This document shows positions 35,789-46,250 of a stretch of DNA of 64,000 nt, piece after piece (position 1 is the first letter of the stretch; each line of letters opens with the position of its first letter). The stretch comes from Vitellaria paradoxa (lineage: Eukaryota; Streptophyta; Magnoliopsida; Ericales; Sapotaceae): positions 21,039,752-21,103,751 of the forward strand of contig CM034237.1 of NCBI GenBank assembly GCA_019916065.1. The letters are read 5' to 3'. A program made the position numbers and the translations under genes. The notes under the pieces were generated by a model. That model was not told the origin of the DNA and did not search any database. It saw nothing but the letters and a program-made list of their open reading frames with translations.

Positions 35789-36892
35789 TTATGGAGCAGA
35801 AGCAGTAAAACAAGTAGTACTACTTGAATGAGCCAGAGTGGCAGTGGAACGGAATGAGCAAGAAATGCGAAGCGCCTGCACAATAGCATCTAACTTAGTT
35901 GCGACGAATGGACTTTGGGAATTAGGATGAGAAGCTAAAGGTTCACTCGAGCTCGCAGCACCAATCCCAGAATTAGAGTCTGTTGACTCCATACCAACAT
36001 GATGGGTTTGCTCGTGACGGCCATACTTTTCCCAACAATATGATTCTGTGTGATTGGTACAACCACAATAATCACATTTCTTTGTACCTCTCCTAGAGCC
36101 TTTACCACCACTACGGGAACCACCACGAGAGTTGCGACCACCATGGGATGTGCCACGAGAACTATCTCTTCCACCATCAACTAGAGCAGCAGAATCTGAA
36201 CCACCAGAAGAGGTATGTGCTGTCCGAGAATAATGTCCTAAGGAGGAACGCTGCAGTCGGGAGTATGTATTAGCCATAGAAGGAATAGTCTCACCAGTTA
36301 AAAGCTGATCTTGATAGCTATGAAGATCATCATCAAGACCGACAAGAAGTAAAACAGTCATATGTTCCTCCCATTGCTTTATCATATTAGCCTTAGTTTC
36401 TGGGAAAAGGGCGAAACTGTAACAGACAATCACCAAGACCCTTGAGGGTACTGTAATACTCTGAAAGAGGTTGACCATTCTATTGAAAAGAGAAGAGCCT
36501 TTTATATGCTTCAAAAATTTTAGAAACATTGCTCCGCTAAGAAAAAAAGTCAACTAAAGAATCCCAGATTGTCTTGAATGTATCACATAGTGACATTGTG
36601 TGTAATACGGAAGGTTTTAAGGTATGCCATAACCAATTCATAACCACAGCATCTGCAAACACCACTGCTGATAAGTAATAGACTGAGAATCTGGAGGCAT
36701 ATCAGTGATAAAGTGTTCTATCTGTCAACTTATGAGAAAGACCCGAACAGCATGATACCATGTCAAGTAGTTTATCCCATTCAATTTCTCACTAGAAATT
36801 GATTTGGGAAGATTATCAGGTAGAATAATGGGTACTGTTGGAATAGGAACCAAAGAAGAATCAACACCAGACTTAGTGGGATTGTAGCCATA
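35789..36892 (-). pseudogene. Copia X gag remnant
   Basis: The open part at 35789-36553 has a GLDDDLHSYQDQLLTGE core, a Gly/Arg/Ser-rich basic stretch and an intact CX2CX4HX4C knuckle (CDYCGCTNHTESYC). The N-terminal third (to about 36892) is broken by several stops. The knuckle region resembles the corresponding part of element C at about 62540-62600. Confidence 0.78.
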
Positions 36893-37526
36893 TTAAAAAG
36901 AAAGCAATCACCAGTGCAGCAAGAAGCCAAAAAAACAATACTGCTAAACCAAATCACTAGCGGGCAAAATAATCACTGTACTGAGGCCGACAATGAAGAT
37001 GAATACCGAGCAAGCAAAATCAATCAAGAATCCAATCAATCTAAAAATTCATCAACAGCTAAGATCAATTGGGAGTATCAGTAATTGAGATCAAGCAACG
37101 AGCTAAAAAAAATCATCGAGAGAGATGATCAATTAGAAGGACTAGGAATCGAGTTCGAGCGACAACGAGACAACGAGCAATGTTGAGGAACGATGGATCA
37201 TCAAGGAGCACTGGAATCGAGCATCTAACAATAGTAGGAGGTCCTCCTACGTCAGTCGACCGCTGCGGAAGATGGCCGGAGAAATGACGACAGTTTGCGT
37301 TGTCCCTTGTTTCTTGGGCGCAACATCAATCGTCGATGCGTGGAGGCATACTAGGCCACCGGAGTTTTTCAACTTGGTGACAGTTGTGATTGCCAAAGAT
37401 AGGTGGCCCTTCTTGGAGGAGTTCGACCGACGCCAATGGTCGAAGGTACGCCAGCGGCAACTGGCAAGAACTATGGCCGCTGTGTATATATATATATATA
37501 TTTTTATGTAATTGTTCTGATACCAA
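36893..37526 (-). other. Copia X 5' leader, no gene
   Basis: Untranslated leader with a (TA)n microsatellite at about 37484-37502. Overlapping ORFs on both strands at 37247-37630 show no homology and span the LTR edge. I regard them as chance. Confidence 0.6.
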
Positions 37527-37674
37527 CTTGAAGATTGAATAGAGGAATCAAAGAACTTGATCAGCACTCCCTTTCTTCTATTATATTTATAACTATCAAT
37601 CTGAAAAAAGAAAATACAATTAATAATCAATCCTAATTAATCATGCTCATAATATGCTCTAGAATATTCTGACA
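37527..37674 (-). repeat. 5' LTR of copia X
   Basis: 148 bp, minus-strand start TGTCAGAATATTC, with an adjoining primer-binding site. The start resembles the LTR of element C (TGTTAGAATATC). The partner LTR is lost. Confidence 0.75.
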
Positions 37675-37815
37675 ATGCCTAACATCCTTTTTGATTTAAT
37701 CAAATAGTTTGTGTAATTAATAGTTTTTGAGGTGGCATCCCTTGATGCCTTACCTATTAAATCTTTTTATTCATCAAAATATACATATTACTCATCAATT
37801 TCTCTTGTTTTGCAG

Positions 37816-37905
37816 AGTGTTGAAGAAGCAAAGTGTCAAAGAGCATATGATTTAGCAACTGAAGTCTATACATCCGCCTTTGACTGCTCTAAGCCCCCTG
37901 AAGAA
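37816..37905 (+). CDS. GBPL: GBPL gene, helical-domain exon a
   Basis: 30 codons, phase 0 at both ends, acceptor TTTTGCAG and donor GTGAGT. It reads SVEEAKCQRAYDLATEVY and ends KPPEE, the opening of the helical (stalk) domain of plant guanylate-binding-protein-like GTPases, which follows the large GTPase domain. GBPLs are dynamin-superfamily GTPases. The coiled-coil members of Arabidopsis (GBPL1/GBPL3 type) are linked to nuclear condensates and defence transcription. Which paralogue this is cannot be settled here. I could not find GTPase-domain exons upstream, so the preceding intron is either longer than 37.8 kb or the gene is broken. Confidence 0.88.
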
Positions 37906-37977
37906 GTGAGTGTTGTTTTCTTCTTACTAGTTTTTGAATTACAATGCTTCCTAATTTTGAGGTTGTACATGTTGTAG

Positions 37978-38112
37978 GCTGTACTCAAGGAAGTACACGA
38001 AGAAGCAGTTCAGAAGGCTGTGGCCGCATTTGATGGCAGTGCTGTTGGGGCTGGTTCAATGAGGCAGAAATATGAAAAACGTCTCCAGATTTTTCTAAAC
38101 AAGGCATTTGAG
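37978..38112 (+). CDS. GBPL: GBPL gene, helical-domain exon b
   Basis: 45 codons, phase 0, acceptor TTGTAG, donor GTAATC. It continues directly from the previous exon across a 72-bp intron: LKEVHEEAVQKAVAAFDG, then SMRQKYEKRLQIFLNKAFE. It is a charged amphipathic helix pattern as expected for the GBP stalk. No stop and no frame break. Confidence 0.9.
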
Positions 38113-39802
38113 GTAATCTTTGATCTGCTTACTTCTGCTTAAAGATATTTTATTAACACAAAATGTTAGATGTATATAGATGATAACCTTTCATTGTAAA
38201 TTATGTAGTTGATTTTGTTTTGTGCTCTCTTTTTTCTTTCTGCTGTGATGGAAATTTGCAATAGGCAGTGTACTCTCCACCATCTAATAATTTATGATAA
38301 TGGTAAAAGGCCCATTGACTTTGGAATTGAGTTTGCAGAAGAATTAAATCCTAACACTGAAAGATGTATTCATCAAGAAGTGTGTATTATTACACGTGCT
38401 TCTATTGTTGCAAGCATGGGATCAGCTTGTAGATATGTGTGGCAATTCAATGAAAGAAGTTGATATTTTGATATTCTGGGAAATGAATGTTGCTTATGGA
38501 AACACCATATTGTAACAATTGTGACGTGGAATGGACATATAATAATCATAATATCTTGATTAACTGAAGTATGTTGGTGAATAGTCTACTTATTGATTTT
38601 ACCTACTGTATAAGATTTACTTAAATTTTAACTATGATGAATTATAGTCTGCCTACGTTGCTTAAGTAAATCAAACTTGCTATTGTCTCAGAAAGATAGA
38701 ATGATATTATACCTCGTAATGGACATTTTAGGATAATATTGTGAGATTTTTCTCATGGTAAAAATATTAGTAGAGTCAGCTATTAGGTAAAAGTTTCTTT
38801 ATAATTCTTGCTTGAACACGTTGATACAACAGTGAAGTTGACTTGGTTTGTCCCAAACATAAATCAGTTTGAACCAGATTATTGCTGCGGTTGAATTGTC
38901 TGATCCTTTGGTATGTAAAATAGTTTCTAGTTGAAGATAAACAAATAATTGACCAACGTATAACAAAGCCTCCAATATTTGGCTGCCTGTAAAAGCATTT
39001 TAGTTTTAGGGGAAAAAGTTGCTATCCTGTTGTAAATGGAACATAAAGAAAGCAGTACTGATGCTGAATTCAGTTTACTGTAGAAGACTGCATGATTGTC
39101 ATCGCAATGATTTTTCAGATTTCAAATATAATAGGCTCGGAAATATGGCAGTGGATTTTTTGGTGAACATGTTTCCATTCACAAAATAGACTGACTAATG
39201 TGGGTCTGGTCGTATCTCATGTCTGTTTTAATAGCAAGCGGGAAAATTTGTTGAATATCTTTATGAGTTTGTGGTTCAATACACTTTCTCTCAACTAAAT
39301 AATGTTAATATTCTTAAGAATGGTGAAAGAGCTACCTACTAAAATTCAGTGAAACATAGAGAAAATGGGGCTTAGTTGAAAGTATATTAACAACCTTTGT
39401 AAATTACAGATTTATGAGGTTCACATGATTTATTCAGCAGAAGTTCAATTTTGATTTAGAACAACCAATAAATCTAGCAAGTAGCAGATATCTGACTTAA
39501 CATATTAAAGCCTTTAGGTTTTTGAGTAGTAACTGTTAAAACATACAAACCTTGTTCAGGAGGATATGAACTGGTGTCCATTCCGACTATATCTGAATTT
39601 TCAATGTCTATGCCATCAAAATTTGCAGATAACAGGGTTAATTTGATATCTATGGTCTTGCATGGACAATTGAAGTGTAAACTGGCAGTGATATTTTTGG
39701 GAAACACCAAAAGTAGCGTTGATTATATGGAGTAATTAACTGTCCACTTTTATCTTAACAGACTGCTTGAGGTAATGATTTTGGATTTTGCCATTGATGT
39801 AG
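38113..39802 (+). other. GBPL intron, 1690 bp
   Basis: Bounded by GTAATC and GATGTAG. No transposon signature or ORF with homology seen. The minus-strand ORF at 39474-39710 and the + strand ORF at 38209-38463 look like chance. Includes T-rich segments typical of plant introns. Confidence 0.7.
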
Positions 39803-39925
39803 GATTACAAAAGGGATGCATTTAGGGAGGCATACTTGCAATGTTCAAATGCTATTGAGAACATGGAAAAAGAACTAAGAAAAGCTTGTCACTCTCCTGA
39901 TGCAAAAATAAACAATATTCTTAAA
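39803..39925 (+). CDS. GBPL: GBPL gene, helical-domain exon c
   Basis: 41 codons, phase 0, donor GTAAGC. It reads DYKRDAFREAYLQCSNAI, then MEKELRKACHSPDAKINN, matching the GBPL stalk. The intron that follows is 23,662 bp and carries three copia elements and their nested insertions. The frame rejoins at 63588. Confidence 0.9.
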
Positions 39926-40251
39926 GTAAGCACATATATTCCTGGCTGTTGTTCCTCATTTTCTGTTGCTGGTGCAGTTGAAAGAGAACATCCATCCACA
40001 TTCCTTTTTAGTTTTTTCTCATAACCTTGTCTCCAATTCTCTCTTCCTTTTTGTTTATTTCATTGGAAAGATGATGCGTATTCCTATTTTTCAGGGTTTT
40101 CATTCCAGTTTCAGTTATTCTGATTTATAAATACGTTTTTCTGCCTTATATATTTGTTTATTTATTTGAAATTCAAGGGAAGCATATTTTTTCAATGTCA
40201 AAAGCATTAATTTCAAGGCTTTAAGCATTCTTTGGGTGACTCATTGACGGT
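39926..40251 (+). other. GBPL giant intron, ancestral 5' piece
   Basis: Intron sequence from donor GTAAGC to the insertion point of copia P. The last five bases ACGGT pair with ACAGT at 44579-44583. No gene. Confidence 0.75.
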
Positions 40252-40429
40252 TGTTAATGTACATGCTTATGTATTCAGTAACCTGGTTGATGTACCTAGG
40301 AAGTTGTGTTGTAACTAGTCTAGGTTCTTTGTTTGTATTTATTGTAATTGTACAATTCTGTGTGTATAAATACAAAAACTGACAACCCATTTGGGTATGT
40401 CAAGAACCTTCAACCTATATGTCTTTAGA
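40252..40429 (+). repeat. 5' LTR of copia P
   Basis: 178 bp, TGTTAATGTACATGC to TTTAGA. TATAAATA promoter box at 40365-40372. Confidence 0.92.
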
Positions 40430-41350
40430 TGGTATCAGAGCCACACATTTAAATCTCCAAAGTGTTTCTATCGTTGATTGTCTGTGAGGTTATTGTCGGT
40501 GAAGCTCAATGGAAAGCTAAGTCACGTCGTTACTGCCAAAAGGAGTAACCCGCCATCCTTGGTTACTGGTTCAGCTCGCCATAGACACCAAATAGATCGC
40601 CGGAGTTAGGCTACCATAGTCAGAGAAACACCGGCACTGGAAGTCCTCCTACGCGCCTTCACATGCCACCAATGTCCCTTCATGTGAGTCTCACGTGTCA
40701 CCTGTCAGTCGCGTGTGCAAGCTAGTGAGCCACCCATCTGACTCCAGCCTTTTTCCATCGACTCACCTCCTCCAGGCAACCTTCTCTGTCATCTCCAATT
40801 AGCGTGCTTTGAAGTTTTTTCCGTTTCCAGTACACTATTCCGAGTTCCGTTTCTAGTACTTTTAATTCCTATCTCTGTCCAGTACACTGTTTAACAGTAT
40901 TACAGTAACAAATAGAGAGGATGAATAGTACCTCCAACTTCATTGTACTTGTGATACTGTTCTATTTTTGTTTGTTGGAACTCAGTTACGTGGAGAAGGC
41001 TTCGCCATTGTCACTAACAATCATTGGAGTATCATTGTTTAGTGCCTATGATTTCTTCAAGAATAAGTTCAATGTTGGAGTTGACTGTGAAATCCCACCA
41101 CAAATGGCATATATAGTCTCTTCAGATTCTTCTACTAGCAAGCATCCACAGATTATAACTCTTTCTAAAGAAAATATTCAAGATTTCTACAGTATCAAAA
41201 GGCTCAACAGACTTCTTGTCTTTCTCCTTTCTTTGCTCAACAAGGTAATTCCATTTCATGTTTCTCCACTCACTCTCCTTCCAAGTAAATTATAGACTCT
41301 GGAGCTTTCAATCACATGTCTGGAACATCTTCATTGTTTTTTGGTATTTA
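40430..41350 (+). pseudogene. Copia P leader, gag remnant and protease site
   Basis: After the primer site and a ~490-bp leader, an ORF at 40921-41295 (124 codons) starts with a hydrophobic segment (FIVLVILFYFCLL) unlike copia Gag. Only its second half (PPQMAY onwards) corresponds to the region after the gag zinc knuckle in related element B. The Gag core and the knuckle are therefore gone. The protease site IDSGAFNHMSG follows in another frame (Asp codon 41295-41297). Confidence 0.7.
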
Positions 41351-42911
41351 ACATTCCACCTCTCTCCTAGCAGTTACATTAGCCAATAGGTCAACAACCG
41401 CAATCAATGGTATTGGTAAAGTCTTTCCTTCTCCTTCTCTTTCTCTAGCGTCAGTATTCTATGTTCCTTCTTTTCCTTTTAATCTTATGTCTGTTAGTCA
41501 ACTCGCCAAGCATCATAATTGTTTAGTGACCTTCTTTGCTAATTCTATTGTTATTCAGGATATGACGACAAGGGAGAAGATTGGTGGAGGACATGAAGCT
41601 GGAAGAATCTACTATCTTGATACCGAGGTACCTAAAGCCTGCCCTATAATAGCTTCCCCCTTAGAAATTCATTGTCGTCTTGGTCATCATCTCTGAATAG
41701 GTTAAAATGCATGGTTCCTAGTTTGCATCATTTACAGTCATTAAATTGTGAGTCCTGTCAGTTGGGAAAACATCATCGTGTGCGTTTTCCTTCTCGAGTC
41801 AATAACAGATCATCAAGTTCATTTTCATTAGTCCATTTTGATGTTTGGGGTCCTAGTCGAGTTACTTCAAAATTAGGGTTTCGGTATTTTGTCACCTTTG
41901 TGGATGATTTTTCAAGAATGACATGGCTTTATTTAATGAAAGATTGTTCCGAGCTATTTTCTGTTTTTCAATCTTTTGTGTTGAAATTAAAACTCAATTT
42001 AATGTATCTGTGCAAGTTCTTCGTAGTGATAATGCAAAAGAATATTTTTCCAAACTTTTTGCTGATTTCATGACTTCTTTTGGTATGCTCCATCAATCTT
42101 CTTGTTCTAGTACTCTACAACAAAATGAAGTTGCTGAACAAAAGAATTTGCACCTTATTAAAACAGCTCGGTGTCTACTGTTCCAAATGAATGGTCCCAA
42201 AATCTTTTGGAGTGATGCTGTTTTAACTGCATGTTATTTAATCAATCGGATACCCTCTTCTGTGCTTAAAGAATCAACCTCTCATTCAATATTGTTCCCT
42301 AATAAACCTTTGTTTTCTCTTCCACCTCGCATTTTTGGGAGCGTTTCATTTGTCCATCAGCTTGCACTTGGGATTGATAAATTGGATGCTCGTGCTCATA
42401 AGTGCATCTTTTTAGGGTATTCTAGATTACAAAAGGGGTATGGTTGTTATAGTCCATCTCTTAACCGATTCTTTGTTTGTGCAGATGTCACTTTCTTTGA
42501 GTCTATCTCATTTTTCTCTTAGTCTCAACCTCAGTCTATCCTAGATGAGAGTCTTCATTTCCCTATTATTCTAATTAAGTCTAGTCACCATACTCCTTTG
42601 AGTTCATCTAGTCATCTGTCTCGTCCTGGCTTGCAAGTTTACACTCGGTGCCAAGAAGTAATTACTCCACCTCCTGCTTCCAATGCTCACCATCTGATTC
42701 TCCTATGCCGCCAGCTCCTGTAAGTGATTTAGATGTTCCTATTGCTCTTCGGAAGAGGATACGTTCTTGCACTTCTCAACCCTTTTCTCATTTTGTATCT
42801 TATGATGCATTATCACTCTCTTATCATTCATTTTTACATCTTTACACTCTGTTTCTCTTCCTAAAACTGTCTCTGAAGAACTTTCTCACCCTGGATGGCA
42901 TTCTACTATAG
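41351..42911 (+). pseudogene. Copia P integrase remnant
   Basis: GAG-pre-integrase at 41487-41696 (CLVTFFANSIVIQD, HCRLGHH), then integrase in overlapping frames 41672-42073 and 41923-42522: CESCQLGKHHRVRF, HFDVWGPSR, LRSDNAKEYF, QQNEVAEQKNLHL, KCIFLGYSRLQKGYGCY. The third motif has Glu and Gln where Gly and Arg are usual (QQNGVAERKN). A linker with VPIALRKRIRSCTSQP (42720-42780) leads to RT. Frame breaks near 41695, 42000 and 42520. Confidence 0.82.
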
Positions 42912-44392
42912 AAGATGAGACGTCTGCTCTTCGAGCAAATGATACTTGGAAATTTGTTTCTCTTTCTCCTGATAAGTCTGTGGTTGGTTGTTGTTGGGTA
43001 TATACTGTCAAAGTTCATCCTGATGGTACTGTGGACAGGTTAAAGGCATGCTTGGTTGCAAAAGGGTATACTCAAGTTTATGGTTTGGATTTTTCTAAGA
43101 CTTTTCTCCTGTAGCTAAGATTGCATCAGTTCGCCTTCTTATTTCTCTAGCTGCAGTGTATCATTGGCCTCTCCACCAGCTTGATGTAAAAAATGGCTTT
43201 TTACATGGAGATCTTGCTGAGGAAGTATATATGGAACAATTTCCTGGGTTCGTCGCTCGGGAGAGTCTAGGTTGGTTTGCATACTAAAGAAAGCATTATA
43301 TGGCCTGAAATAGTCTCCTTAGGCATGGTTTGGCTAGTTTAGCACTGTCGTCTCTGAATTTGGCCTAGTTAGATGTAAAGTTGATCATTCAATCTTTTAC
43401 CATCATTCTTCTAAAGGACAGATTTAGCTCCTAGTGTATGTAGATGACATTGTTATCACAGGAGATGATTCCCAGGGTACTGCAAATTTGAAGATGTTCC
43501 TTCAAAGTAAGTTTAGCACTAAAGATTTGGGACCATTGAAATACTTCTTGGGAATTGAGATTGCCCGGTCACGTATGGGTATTTCTCTCTCTCAAAGAAA
43601 GTATGTTCTTGATTTGTTGACAGAGACAGATATGTTAGGTTCTAAACTTATGGATACTCCAATGGACCCAAATACTAAGTTGGTTGCTGATCAGGGAAAG
43701 TTGTTGCATGATCCCAATCAGTATCAAAGATTGGTTGGGAAACTTAACTACCTCACTGTTACACAATTAGATATCTCATTTGCTACGAGTGTAGTGAGTT
43801 AGTTCCTTGAAACACCTCAATCGAGTCATTAGGATGCGATTATTCATATTCTGAGTTATCTAAAAGGTGCATCAGGATGTGGTTTGTTGTATAGAAATAA
43901 TGGTCATATATTTGTTCAAGGTTATACAAATGCTGATTGGGCTAGATCAGCATCAGATAAACGATCTACTACCGGGTATTATATCTTCGTAGGAGGTAAT
44001 TTGGTATCCTGGAAGAGTAAAAAGCAGACCATAGTAGTACGGTCAAGTGCTGAGTTAGAATATAGAGCCATAGCACATACATCTTGTGAGTTGATCTAGA
44101 TACAACACATGTTAAAGTAATTGAGAGTTCATCATTCACAACCCATGGAATTACTGTGTGATAATCAGGCTGTAATTCATATTGCCTCTAATCCGGTATT
44201 TCATGAGAGGACTAAACATATTGAGGTCGATTGTCATTTTGTAAGAAAGAAGATTTTACAGAATGTGATCAAAACTAATCATGTGAAGTCTAAAGACTAA
44301 CTTGCAGACTTGTTTGCCAAAGCTCTTGGAGGACCTAGAGTAAGATATATTTGTAACAAGCTTGGAACATATGACATATATGCTCCAGCTTG
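42912..44392 (+). pseudogene. Copia P reverse transcriptase-RNase H remnant
   Basis: RT starts in broken frames (KPGWH-like segment at 42880, [27 protein letters not shown]) and then opens at 43434-43802 with MYVDDIVITGDD, both Asp present, DLGPLKYFLGIEIARS. RNase H at 43884-44390 shows GYTNADWARS, KRSTTGYYIF, SSAELEYRA, LCDNQAV and LADLFAKAL. Stops at about 43115, 43313, 43800, 43833, 44097 and 44300. Confidence 0.85.
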
Positions 44393-44400
44393 AGGGGGAA

Positions 44401-44578
44401 TGTTAATGTACATGCTTGTGTATTCATGGACCTGGTTGATGTACCTAGGAAGTTGTGTTGTAACTAGTCTAGGTTCTTTGTTTGTATTTATTGTAATTGT
44501 ACAATTCTGTGTGTATAAATACAAAGACTAACAACCCATTTGGGTATGTCAAGAACCTTCAACCTATATGTCTTTACA
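44401..44578 (+). repeat. 3' LTR of copia P
   Basis: 178 bp, partner of 40252-40429, ending TTTACA. Confidence 0.92.
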
Positions 44579-44641
44579 ACAGTAAAACTAATGATATGCC
44601 AAAGTGGGGTTGTTGCTTATGTTTTGGCTTTTGTTTAGGAT

Positions 44642-44803
44642 TGTTAATGTATAGCATTAATGTATAGGATGTACCTAGACTACTTAGAATGTGTATAGTC
44701 ACCTCTAAATATGTATAGTTACCTTTTTATGTGTATAAATTGACACACATAAACCCAGTTGGGTGTGTATTGTGTGTTCTTCTCAATTTATTCAGTTTCT
44801 ACA
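44642..44803 (+). repeat. 5' LTR of copia B
   Basis: 162 bp, TGTTAATGTATAGC to TTTCTACA. TATAAATT box at about 44734-44741. Confidence 0.92.
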
Positions 44804-45308
44804 TGGTATCAGAGCGTGATTAATCCTTCCAAGCTCTGTGTGTGTCCATAAAAATTCAGAGAACTTGCTTCTCTTTGTTCTGTCAACGTCCAGTAGCAAA
44901 AATAGAAAAGACGTTGTGTCCAACAGAGCTCAGATCCATTAAAGTCCACCATCGAGCTTCGTGTCAATGATCAAACCATACCTGTTTAGTCGCCGGAGGA
45001 AGGCGATCATCATTGGAGGAGCATCGTCACTGGTGATTAGTCACGCGCCCCCACACGCTTCCCATACCTCTGTGCGTGGGCCTCACCCACCGTCACTAAT
45101 GCCATGCGTGAGAGCGCTTGAGATTTGGGCAGACCTCCAGCCTTCTCTACAACGTTCTCTCCTCCCTCACATGACTCACCTGGTACCTGTTTACGCATTG
45201 TTTGGATGACTTTTGTCTTTTTCCAGTAATCTGTTCGGTGTCCTGGAACTGTCCCTGTGATTCTCTGTGTTCTGCTGCTATTCTTGTGGTTGTTTGTTCT
45301 GTTTTTCA

Positions 45309-46250
45309 TGGCTTCTGATATGAATATTGAACAAAAACTGGTTAGTGGTTCAAGTCCTATGCCTCCACAAGTAACCACTAGGAAATTGAATGGAACTATG
45401 TCCGGTGGTCCAAAGCTGTAAAAATTGTGCTAATTAGGTATGGTAAATAGAGGCATTTGTCTGAGTCTGGGCCTTTTGAAACTGATTCTGCGTATGATAC
45501 TTGGGTGCAAGAAAATGCTCATTTGCTTAGCTTATTATGGAATTCCCCGGAACCCAATGTTGTAGACATGTACACTCATCTTGATACATGTAAGGAGATA
45601 TGGGATTATGTTCATTTATTGTTCTCCAGCGATCTCACTTGCATGTATGATTTGTCACTAGAGTTCTTTCAGCTGCAATAGTCTGGTAGACCAACCACTG
45701 AGTATTTTGTTTCCCTTAAACGTGTTCGTGAAAAGTTGAATTCCCTTCAGCTGTTGTCTACAAATATTAATGTAATGCAAAAACAAATGGAGCAAATGGT
45801 TGTACTTTGCTTCCTTGCAGAATTGGATCTAGAATTTGAGCCAGTTAAAGCCCAAATTTTGAGTAGTGCTTCTCTTCCATCATTTGTAGAAACCTACTCT
45901 TGAGTTATGCAAGCTGCCTCTTGTGATTCATTCGCTACTACAGATGGTACACGATTTACACTCATTAGTCAGGCACCCTCAGATAATAAGAGCTCTGTTT
46001 CTCAAACGTCTTACTCATCTAGTGATCATGGGACTCGTGGAGGTCATGGTCGTGGTCGCAGAGGACATACTGCAAGACCTAAATACTCCAATTGTGGTCT
46101 TGTTGGACATGTTCAGGAATATTGCTAGGACTTTCATGGAAAGTCACCCCATATGGCTCATGCTGCCTCATCTGATGTGCGGGTGTCTACAGAGAAGTTC
46201 AGTAACAGTGAGAATGCTACATCATCCACAGTAACTATTTTCCGAGATGA
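45309..46250 (+). pseudogene. Copia B gag remnant
   Basis: Begins at ATG 45309 (ASDMNIEQKLVSG), runs through a broken N-terminal Gag, then 45457-45681 (PFETDSAYDTWVQENAHLL, the UBN2-like core with CKEIWDYV), and 45907-46128 with a Gly/Arg-rich stretch and a zinc knuckle. The first knuckle cysteine is tyrosine (YSNCGLVGHVQEYC). Stops near 45421, 45681 and 45903. Confidence 0.78.

Larger units (their letters stand above)
34694..37674 (-). mobile_element. Copia element X, 5' portion
   Basis: A minus-strand copia element whose 5' LTR (37527-37674), leader, gag, protease and integrase remain here. The rest (29221-29692) lies beyond the nested element Y, and the 3' third is missing. The primer site TTGGTATCAGAAC (minus strand, 37514-37526) follows the LTR. 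It lies directly upstream of the first host exon in this window, within the preceding intron if the gene is intact. Confidence 0.82.
40252..44578 (+). mobile_element. Copia element P in GBPL intron
   Basis: A 4327-bp + strand Ty1/copia element, same orientation as the gene. LTRs of 178 bp (40252-40429, 44401-44578), primer site TGGTATCAGAGCC from 40430, polypurine tract GAGGGGGAA before the 3' LTR, TSD ACGGT/ACAGT (one transition). About six differences between the LTRs, roughly 97% identity. Gag core is missing and pol is broken. Confidence 0.92.

Noticed and set aside
37247..37630. ORFs on both strands in front of the first GBPL exon
   Set aside because: They lie in the leader and LTR of copia X and end in a TA microsatellite. 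No homology to a GBPL GTPase domain.
39474..39710. 78-codon minus-strand ORF in a GBPL intron
   Set aside because: It sits in unremarkable intron sequence, opposite to the gene, with no recognisable motif.
40430..40442. TGGTATCAGAGC stretches (also 44804, 49447, 34430) considered as tRNA pieces
   Set aside because: They are primer-binding sites complementary to Met-tRNA 3' ends, each next to an LTR. No cloverleaf is present.
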